Of a stretch of 64,000 nucleotides of DNA, positions 31,775-42,022 are shown in pieces. Below the pieces are notes generated by a model. The model searched no databases. It was not told the DNA's origin and saw only the letters and a program-made list of their open reading frames with translations. Source of the DNA: an uncultured Flaviramulus sp. (GTDB lineage Bacteria > Bacteroidota > Bacteroidia > Flavobacteriales > Flavobacteriaceae); NCBI GenBank assembly GCA_947501105.1, contig CANMUP010000006.1, forward strand, positions 62,001 through 126,000. The letters run 5' to 3'. The position numbers and the translations under genes are program-made. Within the stretch, counting starts at the first letter, position 1. Each line of letters opens with the position of its first letter.

Positions 31775-31825
31775 TCATTGCCTATAAATCTATAAAGTAG
31801 TATTTTCATTGCCTAATTATTTTTT

Positions 31826-32485
31826 ATGATTAAAGCGAATAATGTTCATAAATACTTCAACGATTTACATGTTTTAAAGGGTGTAGACATTCATGTAAAG
31901 AAAGGTGAAGTTGTATCTATAGTTGGTGCTTCTGGTGCTGGAAAAACAACTCTATTGCAGCTTTTAGGAACCTTAGACAGAGCTTCCTCAAAAGAGGATT
32001 TTAATATTACAATAAACAACACCAATATTAATACACTAAATGATAAAACTTTAGCTAAGTTTAGAAACGAGCATATTGGTTTTATTTTTCAATTTCATCA
32101 ATTATTACCAGAATTTACCGCTTTAGAAAACGTGTGCTTACCAGCATTTATAAAAGGAACTAAAAAAACTGATGCTGAAAAACGTGCCAAAGAGCTTTTA
32201 GATTTTTTAGGACTATCACATCGTTACGACCATAAACCAAACGAGCTTTCTGGTGGTGAACAACAACGTGTTGCTGTTGCTAGAGCTTTAATTAACAACC
32301 CTGATTTAATTTTTGCTGACGAGCCTTCTGGTAATCTTGATAGTGAATCTGCCGAAACATTACACAGCCTCTTTTTTAAACTTAGAGAAGAGTTTGGGCA
32401 AACCTTTGTAATTGTTACACATAACGAAGAGCTTGCCAATTTAGCCGATAGAAAATTAACTATGGTGGATGGGAAAATAGTTTGA
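31826..32485 (+). CDS. lolD: ABC transporter ATP-binding protein, LolD-like
   Basis: Walker A '[15 protein letters not shown]', signature '[32 protein letters not shown]'. Confidence 0.82.
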   Translation: MIKANNVHKYFNDLHVLKGVDIHVKKGEVVSIVGASGAGKTTLLQLLGTLDRASSKEDFNITINNTNINTLNDKTLAKFRNEHIGFIFQFHQLLPEFTALENVCLPAFIKGTKKTDAEKRAKELLDFLGLSHRYDHKPNELSGGEQQRVAVARALINNPDLIFADEPSGNLDSESAETLHSLFFKLREEFGQTFVIVTHNEELANLADRKLTMVDGKIV

Positions 32486-32507
32486 TAAACTACTAATCAC
32501 TAAAATC

Positions 32508-33665
32508 TTATCTTTTTATCTTAACGGATTTATTAGTTTTAGCACTTTTTCGAGCGGCTTCAAGAATTTCCATAACAATCATATTATTTTCTAGTGAAGA
32601 TAAATTGAATGGCTTTAAAACTACATCTTTATTAATAACTGCAGCCAATAACGAAAAAGGATCATTAAAAGGAGGTTTTCTATAATTTAATTTCAATGAT
32701 TCTTCTTTATAACCACTATAGCCTTCGGAAATGCGAATGCGAAAATCTTTATCATTATCCTGATAAATAACACCTTTAACACCATAAACTTCCATGTCTT
32801 TTCTTCCTATTGGCCAATTCCATGAGGCTTGAATTATAGCAGTTGATTTATTATAAGTTAAAATTATAGTCGCATCATCATCCACTTCAGGGTTGTTTTC
32901 TGGCTGTTGTTGCTGTGTTATTGCAGTAACAGATATTGGCTTTTTACCATCATGCAACCAAGTTACAAGATTAGCACCATAGCAGCCAAAATCCATAATA
33001 GCACCTCCTCCATTTTGAACTGGGTCTATTAACCATTCTAAAAATTCGCTATTTACACCTATCTTTTTTGGTCCTTTATGACCATCTCTTACTACTATTT
33101 TTCTTAACTCTCCAATTTTACCAGATTTTAAAACTTTATAAGCCTTATGATTTGTTGGATACCATGTGGTTTCGTAATTGGTAAGCAAATGTATATTATG
33201 TTTCTTAGCCAGTTTTTCCATTTTTTTAGCATGCTTCAAACTTACCGCAAGAGGTTTTTCAACCATAACATGAATTCCTAAAGGAGCACATACCTCAACA
33301 ACCTTTAAATGGTCATGAATTGAATTAAAAGCAGTAACTGCGTCAGGTTTTTTAACTAAAACCATCTCCTCAATAGTATTATAAACTATATCCATGGAAT
33401 AATTATATATTTTCGAATACCTTTCCGCTAAAGCTCTGTTGGGCTCTACAATTCCAACAATTTGAATATCTCCTATATTATCTCTCCCCAAAATTTGATG
33501 AACATGGCTATGCGATAACCCTACTACACCAATTTTAATAGCGGGTTTCTGAGCTACAATTTGCAAAGAACATAATAATAGAAATAATAACAAGTAATTA
33601 ACAGCTAAGCTTTTTGTTTTAATAATCATTATAAGTTTATATTTGATTGAATGTACTATAAACAA
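32508..33665 (-). CDS. Gfo/Idh/MocA-family oxidoreductase with predicted signal peptide
   Basis: 'IKIGVVGLSHSHVHQILGRD', 'HVMVEKPLAVSLKHAKKME'; hydrophobic N-terminus ending near 'IVAQ'. Confidence 0.88.
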   Translation of the reverse strand: MFIVHSIKYKLIMIIKTKSLAVNYLLLFLLLCSLQIVAQKPAIKIGVVGLSHSHVHQILGRDNIGDIQIVGIVEPNRALAERYSKIYNYSMDIVYNTIEEMVLVKKPDAVTAFNSIHDHLKVVEVCAPLGIHVMVEKPLAVSLKHAKKMEKLAKKHNIHLLTNYETTWYPTNHKAYKVLKSGKIGELRKIVVRDGHKGPKKIGVNSEFLEWLIDPVQNGGGAIMDFGCYGANLVTWLHDGKKPISVTAITQQQQPENNPEVDDDATIILTYNKSTAIIQASWNWPIGRKDMEVYGVKGVIYQDNDKDFRIRISEGYSGYKEESLKLNYRKPPFNDPFSLLAAVINKDVVLKPFNLSSLENNMIVMEILEAARKSAKTNKSVKIKR

Positions 33666-33701
33666 AGTATTTCGCTAAGTTAAAGAATTAATTTTTTTAC
33701 A

Positions 33702-34466
33702 TTGAATAAAGCAGAGCTTAAAGAATTTTTAGATACTAAAGTAGTCCAATACAATAACCCAAGGTTTATTGAAAGTGACCCTATTAAAATACCACATCAA
33801 TTCAATGCAAAAGAAGACATTGAAATTGCTGGATTTTTAACGGCAACCATAGCTTGGGGGAATCGTAAAAGCATTATTAATAATGCAACCCGATTAATGA
33901 ATTTACTTGATAATGCTCCTTACGATTTTGTTTTAAACCATACTGAAACCGACTTAGAAAAACTACAACCTTTTGTACACCGCACATTTAATGGTAATGA
34001 TTGTATTCAGTTTATAAAGTGCCTAAGGCACATTTATTTGAATCACTCTGGTTTAGAATCTTTGTTCAATAAACACGCAGAAGCTAATTCACTCCAAAAA
34101 TCTATTTCAAATTTTAAGCTCACTTTTTTTGAAATTAAGCATCTAAAACGTACTCAAAAGCATGTGAGCGATCCGCTTAAAAACTCAGCAGCAAAACGCA
34201 TTAATATGTTTTTACGTTGGATGATTAGGAATGATAATGCCGGTGTTGATTTTGGTATTTGGGAGAGCCTCTCTCCTACTCAATTATCTTGTCCTTTAGA
34301 CGTACATTCTGGAAATGTAGCCAGAAAATTGGGGTTATTAAAAAGAAAACAAAATGATGCCAAAGCATTACTAGAATTGGATACTGCACTTCGTAAGCTG
34401 GATGCAAAAGATCCTGTTAAATATGATTTTGCTTTATTTGGACTGGGTGTGTTTGAAGGTTTTTAA
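33702..34466 (+). CDS. TIGR02757-family protein
   Basis: TTG start; 'IPHQFNAKEDIEIAGFLTATIAWGNRKSII', 'RMNMFLRWMIR'-type motif 'KRINMFLRWMIRNDNAGVDFGIW'. Confidence 0.82.
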   Translation: MNKAELKEFLDTKVVQYNNPRFIESDPIKIPHQFNAKEDIEIAGFLTATIAWGNRKSIINNATRLMNLLDNAPYDFVLNHTETDLEKLQPFVHRTFNGNDCIQFIKCLRHIYLNHSGLESLFNKHAEANSLQKSISNFKLTFFEIKHLKRTQKHVSDPLKNSAAKRINMFLRWMIRNDNAGVDFGIWESLSPTQLSCPLDVHSGNVARKLGLLKRKQNDAKALLELDTALRKLDAKDPVKYDFALFGLGVFEGF

Positions 34467-34469
34467 TTT

Positions 34470-34546
34470 GCGTTAGCGATTGAAACGGCATCCTTTTGCT
34501 TTTTTGCAAAAGATATAGTGTAAAGCGCGACCCTTTTGGGTAACGC
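34470..34546. repeat. Intergenic three-helix structured element, copy A
   Basis: GCGTTA...TAACGC closing stem; CTTTTGC/GCAAAAG hairpin; ACCC/GGGT hairpin; junction motifs AGCGATTGAAACGG and AAAGCGCG shared with copy B. Confidence 0.6.
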
Positions 34547-34549
34547 CAT

Positions 34550-34588
34550 AAAAAAAACGATTGACAAACTAATAGTTCATCAATCGTT
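34550..34588 (-). terminator. Intrinsic terminator for the M61 peptidase gene
   Basis: Minus strand AACGATTGA...TCAATCGTT followed by T tract. Confidence 0.75.
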
Positions 34589-34615
34589 AATATTATATTG
34601 TAATTTAAAAAGCAA

Positions 34616-36508
34616 TTAGCCTTTTAACCATGCTTCTCGTAATGATTTTTGTGCATCAGTAGCATTTTCTTTTGGTAAAATGCCTTTTCCTGTTGTATAA
34701 GTTTTAGTTGTTTTTGTTTTAATGATAACTTCTTCTTCTCCTCTATTTAACACAACCTCTATATCTTTTCCTGGTTTCCAAGAAAATACCTCTTGCAAAA
34801 TGGTATTGGCATTTTGCAATGTTAACGCTGTTCCGTTAATAGATTTTATAACGTCGTTTGGTTGTGCACCATTGTCTGCCCAAAAACTATTTTTTAACAC
34901 CATGTCTGTGAAAAATATGGTTCCTTTTTGTCCATCCCCACTAACTATTGGCGCTCCATTCATTAATATGTAATTGGTTTCTACTTTACCTTCGCCGATT
35001 TTTAATCCTACTTTTTCGAAAAATGTGTTATAGTTTATCGGTATATCGCCTATTACGTGATCGTTAAAGAAGGTTCTTAATGATGGATAAGTCATAGCCA
35101 CAATTTCGTCTATAATTTTGTCATCATCAAACGGTTTGTTTTTTCCATATTTATTAGATAACTCTTTCATTAAAGATAAAATACCACGATTGCCATTACT
35201 TTCTTCACGCATTAAAATATCTATACACATACCAATTAAAGCGCCTTTTTGATAAACGTTTATATATTGATCTTTATATGGTGCTTTTAAAACATTTTCA
35301 CTCATGATAGTAAAACTCATGGCGTCGTTCATTTGAGAGGCTGCTTGAATTTTACCCATCATTTTATTATAAAAGGAGGTTTCATCTACTAAACCTTCAC
35401 TAATTTGAAATAGAGAGGCAAAATATTCTGTTACACCCTCATACATCCACAAATGCTTAGAGAATGTCGGGTTGTTATAATCGAAATAGTGTACATCTTC
35501 AGAGTGCACACTTAATGGGGTTACAATATGAAAAAACTCATGAGACACTACATCAATCATACCTTCATCAAGAGCTTCTTTGGACATTGACTCTGGCATA
35601 ACTACTACGGTTGATGTGTGATGCTCTAAAGCTCCAAAACCTTTTGGAGAAGTTTCTTTTCCATCAGATAAGTACAAATAAATGTCGTAACGTGGTGTGG
35701 TATTAACATCTCCTAAATAAGCTTTTTGAGCTTTCATCATATTATAAATCGTTTCTTTTAACGATTTAGCAGAATGCACTTTGTTTGGTGAATATACGCT
35801 CAAAACTATTTTAATATCACCTACTAAAAACTCTTCAACATCCATATTTCCATACATCATTGGATTATCTGTAATGTCAAAATATCTAGGAGCAAAATAA
35901 CTTGTTGTTGTGTTTTTACCATCCTCAGTTTGTTTAGAACCCATATTTTGTAATGCAGATGTGCGTGCTAAATCAGTTTTGGCTGTAACATCCAATTTAT
36001 ATTGATTATTTTTTAGTGAATCAAAATATCCAATAAAACCATGCAAATTCAACACATAATTGCTTTCTTCAATATTAGTCCCTGATGGCGAAAACGGAGT
36101 CTCTTTGCCTATACCTCCTTCTGCCTCAATATCAAAAGTATCATTTACCAAATAGGTGATTTTATCAAGTTTAGTAGCATTAGCAATTGTCCAAGAATTG
36201 TCATCTGCTTTAGTAACTACCATTTCGTTTCCTTTATAATCTAAGGCTTTGAAATCATCAACATAACTTCCAAAATTACTTACCGAATAAGTCCCTTGTA
36301 TAACTTTTGGTAGTCGATATGTTACCGTTTCAACCGTAAAACGCCCTGGATTAATTGTAACCGGAGCTTTATCATCTACAACATTATTTAAGTGTATTGC
36401 TGTTTCAATAGGTAAGCTTGTTGCTAAATCGTTAACATTATTTTTTGTTGAACCACAACTTGCTAGCAAAATACCAGCAAATAATGCAGTAAGTGTTCTA
36501 TTCTTCAT
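34616..36508 (-). CDS. M61-family metallopeptidase with PDZ domain (lipoprotein)
   Basis: Lipobox 'LLASCGS', 'VVSHEFFHIVTPLSVHSED', C-terminal PDZ-like region. Confidence 0.9.
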   Translation of the reverse strand: MKNRTLTALFAGILLASCGSTKNNVNDLATSLPIETAIHLNNVVDDKAPVTINPGRFTVETVTYRLPKVIQGTYSVSNFGSYVDDFKALDYKGNEMVVTKADDNSWTIANATKLDKITYLVNDTFDIEAEGGIGKETPFSPSGTNIEESNYVLNLHGFIGYFDSLKNNQYKLDVTAKTDLARTSALQNMGSKQTEDGKNTTTSYFAPRYFDITDNPMMYGNMDVEEFLVGDIKIVLSVYSPNKVHSAKSLKETIYNMMKAQKAYLGDVNTTPRYDIYLYLSDGKETSPKGFGALEHHTSTVVVMPESMSKEALDEGMIDVVSHEFFHIVTPLSVHSEDVHYFDYNNPTFSKHLWMYEGVTEYFASLFQISEGLVDETSFYNKMMGKIQAASQMNDAMSFTIMSENVLKAPYKDQYINVYQKGALIGMCIDILMREESNGNRGILSLMKELSNKYGKNKPFDDDKIIDEIVAMTYPSLRTFFNDHVIGDIPINYNTFFEKVGLKIGEGKVETNYILMNGAPIVSGDGQKGTIFFTDMVLKNSFWADNGAQPNDVIKSINGTALTLQNANTILQEVFSWKPGKDIEVVLNRGEEEVIIKTKTTKTYTTGKGILPKENATDAQKSLREAWLKG

Positions 36509-36599
36509 CTCTTTTTAAATCTAAGTTCTGTTTAATGACGCCGAAAATACCATTATGTTACGACGTCCATTCTTAAGGTTCTGTTAAAAAAGAGGATTT

Positions 36600-37622
36600 A
36601 TGTATATTCGTCGCATGCAAAACCCCCTAATAAGTATATTAACGCCTTTTAAAAGCACAGAAGCATTTTTAGAAGATTGCCTAAATTCTATTTTAAAACA
36701 AACTTATAGCAATTGGGAATTACTAATTGTAGACGATTCTTCTACCGATTCTAGCAATAAAATAGTTGAAGCATTTTCCAAAAAAGACAGTAGAATTATC
36801 CTTTTAAAGAATTCTGGAAGCGGTATTATTGATGCGTTAAAGCTTGCTTTAAACAAAAGCAACGGTGAACTTATTACAAGAATGGATAGTGATGATGTAA
36901 TGCAACCCAACAAGCTAGAAGTGTTAGCAAATAAGCTTTTAACTCACGGGAGGAAACATGTTGCAATAGGTTTAGTAAATTATTTTTCTGAAGAAGGCAT
37001 AAAAGGTGGTTATAAAAATTATGAAACTTGGCTTAATAACTTAACAAAAAGAGGTGAAAATTATTCTGAGATTTATAAAGAATGTGTGATTCCTTCTCCT
37101 TGTTGGATGGTTTACAGAAGTGATTTAATAGCTTGTAGTGCTTTTAACCCAAACACCTACCCAGAAGATTACGATTTAGCTTTCAGGTTCTATAAACATA
37201 ATTATAACTGTATTCCTTGTGATGAAGTAATACATAATTGGCGTGATTATAGTTCGCGAACTTCAAGAACGCATATACATTATGCCGAAAATCATTTTAT
37301 AGATTTAAAGCTCCATTATTTTTTAGAACTAGATTATAATACAAATAAAAAGCTTGTGGTTTGGGGAGCAGGAAACAAAGGAAAAGTTATTGCTAAAAAA
37401 CTGATTAAAGAAGATATCTCATTTGATTGGATTTGTGATAACCCCAACAAAATTGGGCGCGATATTTACGGAAAAATATTATATCCTTTTAGTTTTTTAG
37501 CAACTATTAAAGACCCACAAAGCATAATAACCGTAGCTAATAAAAGTGCACAAAAAGAGATCAGAGATTATATGAACAAATTAGAAATGAAGCCTATTGA
37601 AGATTATATTTTCTTTTGTTAA
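36600..37622 (+). CDS. Glycosyltransferase family 2
   Basis: 'LISILTPFKSTEAFLEDCLNSILKQTYSNWELLIVDDSSTD', 'TRMDSDDVMQPNKLE'. Confidence 0.9.
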   Translation: MYIRRMQNPLISILTPFKSTEAFLEDCLNSILKQTYSNWELLIVDDSSTDSSNKIVEAFSKKDSRIILLKNSGSGIIDALKLALNKSNGELITRMDSDDVMQPNKLEVLANKLLTHGRKHVAIGLVNYFSEEGIKGGYKNYETWLNNLTKRGENYSEIYKECVIPSPCWMVYRSDLIACSAFNPNTYPEDYDLAFRFYKHNYNCIPCDEVIHNWRDYSSRTSRTHIHYAENHFIDLKLHYFLELDYNTNKKLVVWGAGNKGKVIAKKLIKEDISFDWICDNPNKIGRDIYGKILYPFSFLATIKDPQSIITVANKSAQKEIRDYMNKLEMKPIEDYIFFC

Positions 37623-37684
37623 TTAGGCGTAAGCATATTTAAAAATTCATTTGCATTTTCTATATTAGCACAATCTAAAATGCT

Positions 37685-39610
37685 ATGCAGTTTAAACACC
37701 CAGAACTTCTTTACGCCCTATTCTTACTGCTAATTCCTATTATTGTTCATTTATTTCAACTCAGAAAGTTTAAAAAAGTGGCATTTACTAATGTGGCCTT
37801 TTTAAAAGAAGCTACACTTAAAACACGTAAAAGTTCGCAAATAAAAAAATGGTTAATACTATGTACAAGATTATTACTGCTAGCTGCTATTATATTTGCA
37901 TTTGCGCAACCATTTACTTCAAAAATTGATGCTTTAAATATTAAAAAAGAAACTGTTATTTACTTAGATAACTCGTTTAGCATGCAAGCTAAAGGCAATA
38001 AAGGCGAGCTTTTAAAACGTGCTGTACAAGACATTATAAACAACGTACTAGAGAATGAAAACATCTCATTATTTACAAACGATGCTGTTTATAAAAACAC
38101 AACCATTAAAGCTATAAAAAATGATTTATTACAGCTAGATTACACAGCAAATGCTTTAAGTACTAAGGCTGCATTATTAAAAAGTAATACTTTTTTAAAA
38201 GACAAAACTAATAGCTTAAATAATATAATATTTATATCTGATTTTCAGAATGACACAAATAATTCAGGTATTAAAAAAGACTCACTCGTAAACTTACATT
38301 TTGTTAAACTACAGCCTGTAAACTTGAATAATATTTTTATTGATAGCTCTTATATTTCAAATATTTCGCCAACAAATATTGAGCTCACAGTACAATTAAA
38401 ACAAAGCGGAGAAAATATAGAAAACGTACCAGTATCATTATTCAATAATGATAATTTAATAGCCAAAACCTCGGTAGAGCTTATTGATAAAGCTTCTGCA
38501 GTATTTGCACTTCCCATTAATAATTCTATTAAAGGAAAAATTACCATTGATGATATCAATTTGCGGTTTGATAATAGTCTATATTTTAGTATAAACAACG
38601 GGTCAAAAATTAACGTATTATCTATAAATGAAAATGACGATTCATTTTTAAAACGTATATACAATGCTGTAGAGTTTAGTTACACATCTACTTCAACCAA
38701 TCAATTAAATTATAACCTTATAGATAACCAACATCTTATTATTTTAAATGAATTAAACACTATTCCTAATGCATTAATTTCTGCTATTAAAGCTTTTACA
38801 AGCCAAGGTGGATCGTTAATTGTTATTCCTTCAAAAGACATTACAAAGTCATCTTATAATACCTTACTTTCAAACTACGCAACTTCATTTAACAATTTAA
38901 TAGAAACTGAAAAACAAATTACAAGTATAAATTACTCACACCCTTTATACAGTAAAGACGTATTTGAGAAACAAGTGCGTAATTTTCAATATCCAAAAGT
39001 AAATAGCTTTTATAATGTCTCTTCAAATGGAGCTTCAGCAGTTTTAAGTTATGAGGATGACAATGCTTTTTTATATCAAAATAAAAATACTTTTATATTC
39101 ACTACTTCTTTAAATAGTGATAATTCAAATTTTAAAAATTCGCCATTAATTGTTCCAACACTTTACAATATTGCAAAATTCAGCTTTAAAATCCCGCAAT
39201 TATATTACACTATTGGTGAAGAAAACAGGTTTGATGTTGATACTCAATTACAACAAGATGATATTTTATCATTAGTAAATAACGAGATAAATATTATCCC
39301 AAAACAGCAATATTTCAATAACAAAGTAGTAATCAACACTTCTGAAAATCCTTCATTATCTGGGACATACTCAATAAAAAACAGGAGTGAAAATATTGCA
39401 AACGTTAGTTATAATTACAATAGAAATGAAAGCCATTTAGTTTACAATAATCTTTCAAATTTAAAAGATGTGACAGTGAGTGATTCTGTTACTGAAATTT
39501 TTGATACTATAAAAAGTGACTCAAAAATTAATGCCTTATGGAAATGGTTTGTTATTTTTGCACTAGCGTTATTGATTATTGAAATGCTCATCTTAAAATA
39601 TTTTAAATGA
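37685..39610 (+). CDS. BatA-domain / VWA-like membrane protein
   Basis: N-terminal 'FKHPELLYALFLLLIPIIVHLFQLRKFKKVAFTNVAFL', 'ETVIYLDNSFSMQAKG'; C-terminal TM. Confidence 0.87.
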   Translation: MQFKHPELLYALFLLLIPIIVHLFQLRKFKKVAFTNVAFLKEATLKTRKSSQIKKWLILCTRLLLLAAIIFAFAQPFTSKIDALNIKKETVIYLDNSFSMQAKGNKGELLKRAVQDIINNVLENENISLFTNDAVYKNTTIKAIKNDLLQLDYTANALSTKAALLKSNTFLKDKTNSLNNIIFISDFQNDTNNSGIKKDSLVNLHFVKLQPVNLNNIFIDSSYISNISPTNIELTVQLKQSGENIENVPVSLFNNDNLIAKTSVELIDKASAVFALPINNSIKGKITIDDINLRFDNSLYFSINNGSKINVLSINENDDSFLKRIYNAVEFSYTSTSTNQLNYNLIDNQHLIILNELNTIPNALISAIKAFTSQGGSLIVIPSKDITKSSYNTLLSNYATSFNNLIETEKQITSINYSHPLYSKDVFEKQVRNFQYPKVNSFYNVSSNGASAVLSYEDDNAFLYQNKNTFIFTTSLNSDNSNFKNSPLIVPTLYNIAKFSFKIPQLYYTIGEENRFDVDTQLQQDDILSLVNNEINIIPKQQYFNNKVVINTSENPSLSGTYSIKNRSENIANVSYNYNRNESHLVYNNLSNLKDVTVSDSVTEIFDTIKSDSKINALWKWFVIFALALLIIEMLILKYFK

Positions 39611-40863
39611 ACATACTTATAAAGTCTGCTACAATTATAGATTCTAAAAGTGAGTTTCACAACACAACTCAGGATTTATTAATTGAAAAAGGTGTGATTT
39701 CAAAAGTTGGAAAAAACCTAAAAAACCCAAAAAATTATCGAGAAATAAAATTAGATAACCTACACATATCTCAAGGTTGGTTTGATAGTAGTGTGTGTTT
39801 TGGAGAACCTGGTTTTGAAGAGCGTGACACCATTGTTAACGGGCTTAAAACTGCAGCTGGGTCTGGTTTTACAACAGTAGCCATGAATGCTAACACAAAC
39901 CCTGTAATAGATTCGAATTCTGATATCACATTTGTAAACTCAAAATCAGCCAACAATGCGGTGTCTCTATTACCAATTGGCGCGCTTACCGTAAATAGCA
40001 AAGGGGAAGATTTAGCAGAATTATTTGACATGAAAAATGCTGGATCTGTAGCTTTTTATGATTACAAAAAGCCAATTTCCAATCCTAATTTAATGAAGAT
40101 AGCATTGCAATATGCTAGCAATTTTGGTGGTTTGGTTTGCTCATTTCCGCAAGAAAATAAAATTTCTGGGCATGGTGTTATGAATGAAAACATAACAAGT
40201 ACATCTTTAGGTTTAAAAGGTAACCCTGCTTTAGCAGAGGAATTACAGATAACTCGTGATTTATTTTTATTAGAATATACAGGCGGAAAATTACATATTC
40301 CAACCATTTCAACAGCAAAATCTGTTGAATTAATTAGAGATGCTAAAAAGAAAAAACTAGATGTAAGTTGCAGTGTAGCCATCCATAATCTATATTTTAC
40401 TGATGATGCTTTAACGGATTTTAATACACATTTTAAGGTTTTACCACCATTACGGATACAACGAGATGTTGACGCTTTAATTGAAGGTATTAAAGACGGC
40501 ACAATAGATATGGTTACTAGTGATCATAACCCCATAGATGTTGAGCAAAAGAAGGTAGAGTTTGATCATGCAAATTATGGCACTATTGGACTTGAATCGG
40601 CTTTTGGAGCTTTACAAAATATCTTTACAACTAAAAAAACGATTGAAATTTTAACCAAAGGAAAGTCTCGTTTTGGGTTAGAACAAACCCCAATTAATAT
40701 TGATAATGCAGTTAATATTTCACTTTTTAATCCAGATTCAAAATACACTTTTACAAAAAAAGATATTATTTCGAAATCTAAAAATACCATTTTTGAAAAC
40801 GAAACTTTAAAAGGGAAAGTTTATGGCATTATTTCAAATAATAAAGTTTCTATAAAATCATAA
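39607..40863 (+). CDS. Dihydroorotase-like amidohydrolase, probably non-catalytic
   Basis: DHOase fold; canonical DxHxHxREPG is DSSVCFGEPG; HxxH-VST is HIPTIST; 'SDHNP' retained. Confidence 0.85.
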   Translation: MNILIKSATIIDSKSEFHNTTQDLLIEKGVISKVGKNLKNPKNYREIKLDNLHISQGWFDSSVCFGEPGFEERDTIVNGLKTAAGSGFTTVAMNANTNPVIDSNSDITFVNSKSANNAVSLLPIGALTVNSKGEDLAELFDMKNAGSVAFYDYKKPISNPNLMKIALQYASNFGGLVCSFPQENKISGHGVMNENITSTSLGLKGNPALAEELQITRDLFLLEYTGGKLHIPTISTAKSVELIRDAKKKKLDVSCSVAIHNLYFTDDALTDFNTHFKVLPPLRIQRDVDALIEGIKDGTIDMVTSDHNPIDVEQKKVEFDHANYGTIGLESAFGALQNIFTTKKTIEILTKGKSRFGLEQTPINIDNAVNISLFNPDSKYTFTKKDIISKSKNTIFENETLKGKVYGIISNNKVSIKS

Positions 40864-40865
40864 TC

Positions 40866-41198
40866 ATGACAAAACAAGATATTAAAGACGGCAAAGGCAT
40901 AGCTATTGTTAGTTATTTAGCTATTATAGGTATCATCATTGCATATTTTTTAAATAACGATAAAAAAAATCCGTTTACCAGTTTCCACATAAGGCAATCT
41001 ATTGGTCTGTGGCTTATGTTTCATTTACTTGGTTTTGTTGCTACTTCTTTTGATAGTTGGGGTGTGACCTCTGGTTTTTACTTGTTTTTTTGTGTTCTTT
41101 TTATTTATGGTTTAATCGGTGCTATTAGTGGTAAAGCTCAAACTATACCTATATTAGGTGAGTTATTTCAAAAATGGTTTAGTAATATAGGCAGATAA
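40866..41198 (+). CDS. DUF4870-like small membrane protein
   Basis: Three TM segments, 'IAIVSYLAIIGIIIAYFLNNDKKNPFTSFHIRQSIGLWL'. Confidence 0.7.
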   Translation: MTKQDIKDGKGIAIVSYLAIIGIIIAYFLNNDKKNPFTSFHIRQSIGLWLMFHLLGFVATSFDSWGVTSGFYLFFCVLFIYGLIGAISGKAQTIPILGELFQKWFSNIGR

Positions 41199-41855
41199 AT
41201 GATAAATACTTCACTCTCTTTACAACACATAATTCGTAAATCTACTTTAACAGAAAATGCACCATTATTAATTATGATGCATGGGTATGGCAGTGATGAA
41301 AATGACTTATTTTCATTCGCTAACGAATTACCAGAAGAGTTGTTTATTATTTCTGTAAAAGCGCCCTACCCTATGCAACCGTATGGTAATGCTTGGTATG
41401 CTATTAATTTTGATGCAGATAAAGGTAAATGGAACGACAACGAGCAGGCTAAAGAATCACTCAATTTAATCGCTACTTTTATTGACGAAGCCGTAAACAA
41501 TTATCCAGTAAATAAAAATAATGTTTCACTTTTAGGTTTTAGTCAGGGTTCCATTTTAAGTCATGCAGTTGCATTAACTTATCCAGAAAAAGTAAAGAAT
41601 ATTATTGCACTTAGTGGATATATCAATCATGATATTCTTCCTGAAAATATAAAGCAAAAAGATTACTCTAATTTAGATTTTTATTGCTCACATGGAAATG
41701 TCGACCAAGTTATTCCTGTTGATTGGGCAAGACAAACTTCACCATTTTTAAATTCATTAAATATTAAAAACATCTATTCAGAATTCCCAGTTGGCCATGG
41801 AGTTGCACCACAAAATTTTTATGAATTTAAAGATTGGTTAAGTAACAGGATTTAG
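41199..41855 (+). CDS. Alpha/beta hydrolase (carboxylesterase/phospholipase family)
   Basis: 'LIMMHGYGSDENDLF', nucleophile elbow 'LLGFSQGSILS', 'SHGNVDQVIPVDW', 'VGHGV'. Confidence 0.88.
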   Translation: MINTSLSLQHIIRKSTLTENAPLLIMMHGYGSDENDLFSFANELPEELFIISVKAPYPMQPYGNAWYAINFDADKGKWNDNEQAKESLNLIATFIDEAVNNYPVNKNNVSLLGFSQGSILSHAVALTYPEKVKNIIALSGYINHDILPENIKQKDYSNLDFYCSHGNVDQVIPVDWARQTSPFLNSLNIKNIYSEFPVGHGVAPQNFYEFKDWLSNRI

Positions 41856-41956
41856 CAATATTGTCTAAGTGAAATTTAAATAATTGTTAGAGGATTCTTA
41901 GTTATATCACAAATATTCAATAATATTTAATTAATTAAGTGCTATTTTATAATAGT

Positions 41957-41964
41957 TATATTTG
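41957..41964 (+). promoter_or_regulatory. Putative -7 element (TATATTTG) of the exported oxidoreductase cluster
   Basis: TAnnTTTG match in a 167-bp intergenic region 59 bp upstream of 42023. Confidence 0.4.
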
Positions 41965-42022
41965 TATTTATTGAAACTATTTTACTATTTCATTCAATTT
42001 TTATTTCAAGAATATATTGTAA

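Noticed and set aside
40062-40502. Minus-strand ORF of 146 aa inside the pseudo-dihydroorotase gene
   Set aside because: Longest shadow ORF, but the plus-strand CDS is clearly a dihydroorotase relative and continuous; no start context
41890-41945. AAATATT-CAAT-AATATTT and TTAATTAATTAA palindromes upstream of the oxidoreductase cluster
   Set aside because: Pure A/T palindromes are expected by chance at this base composition
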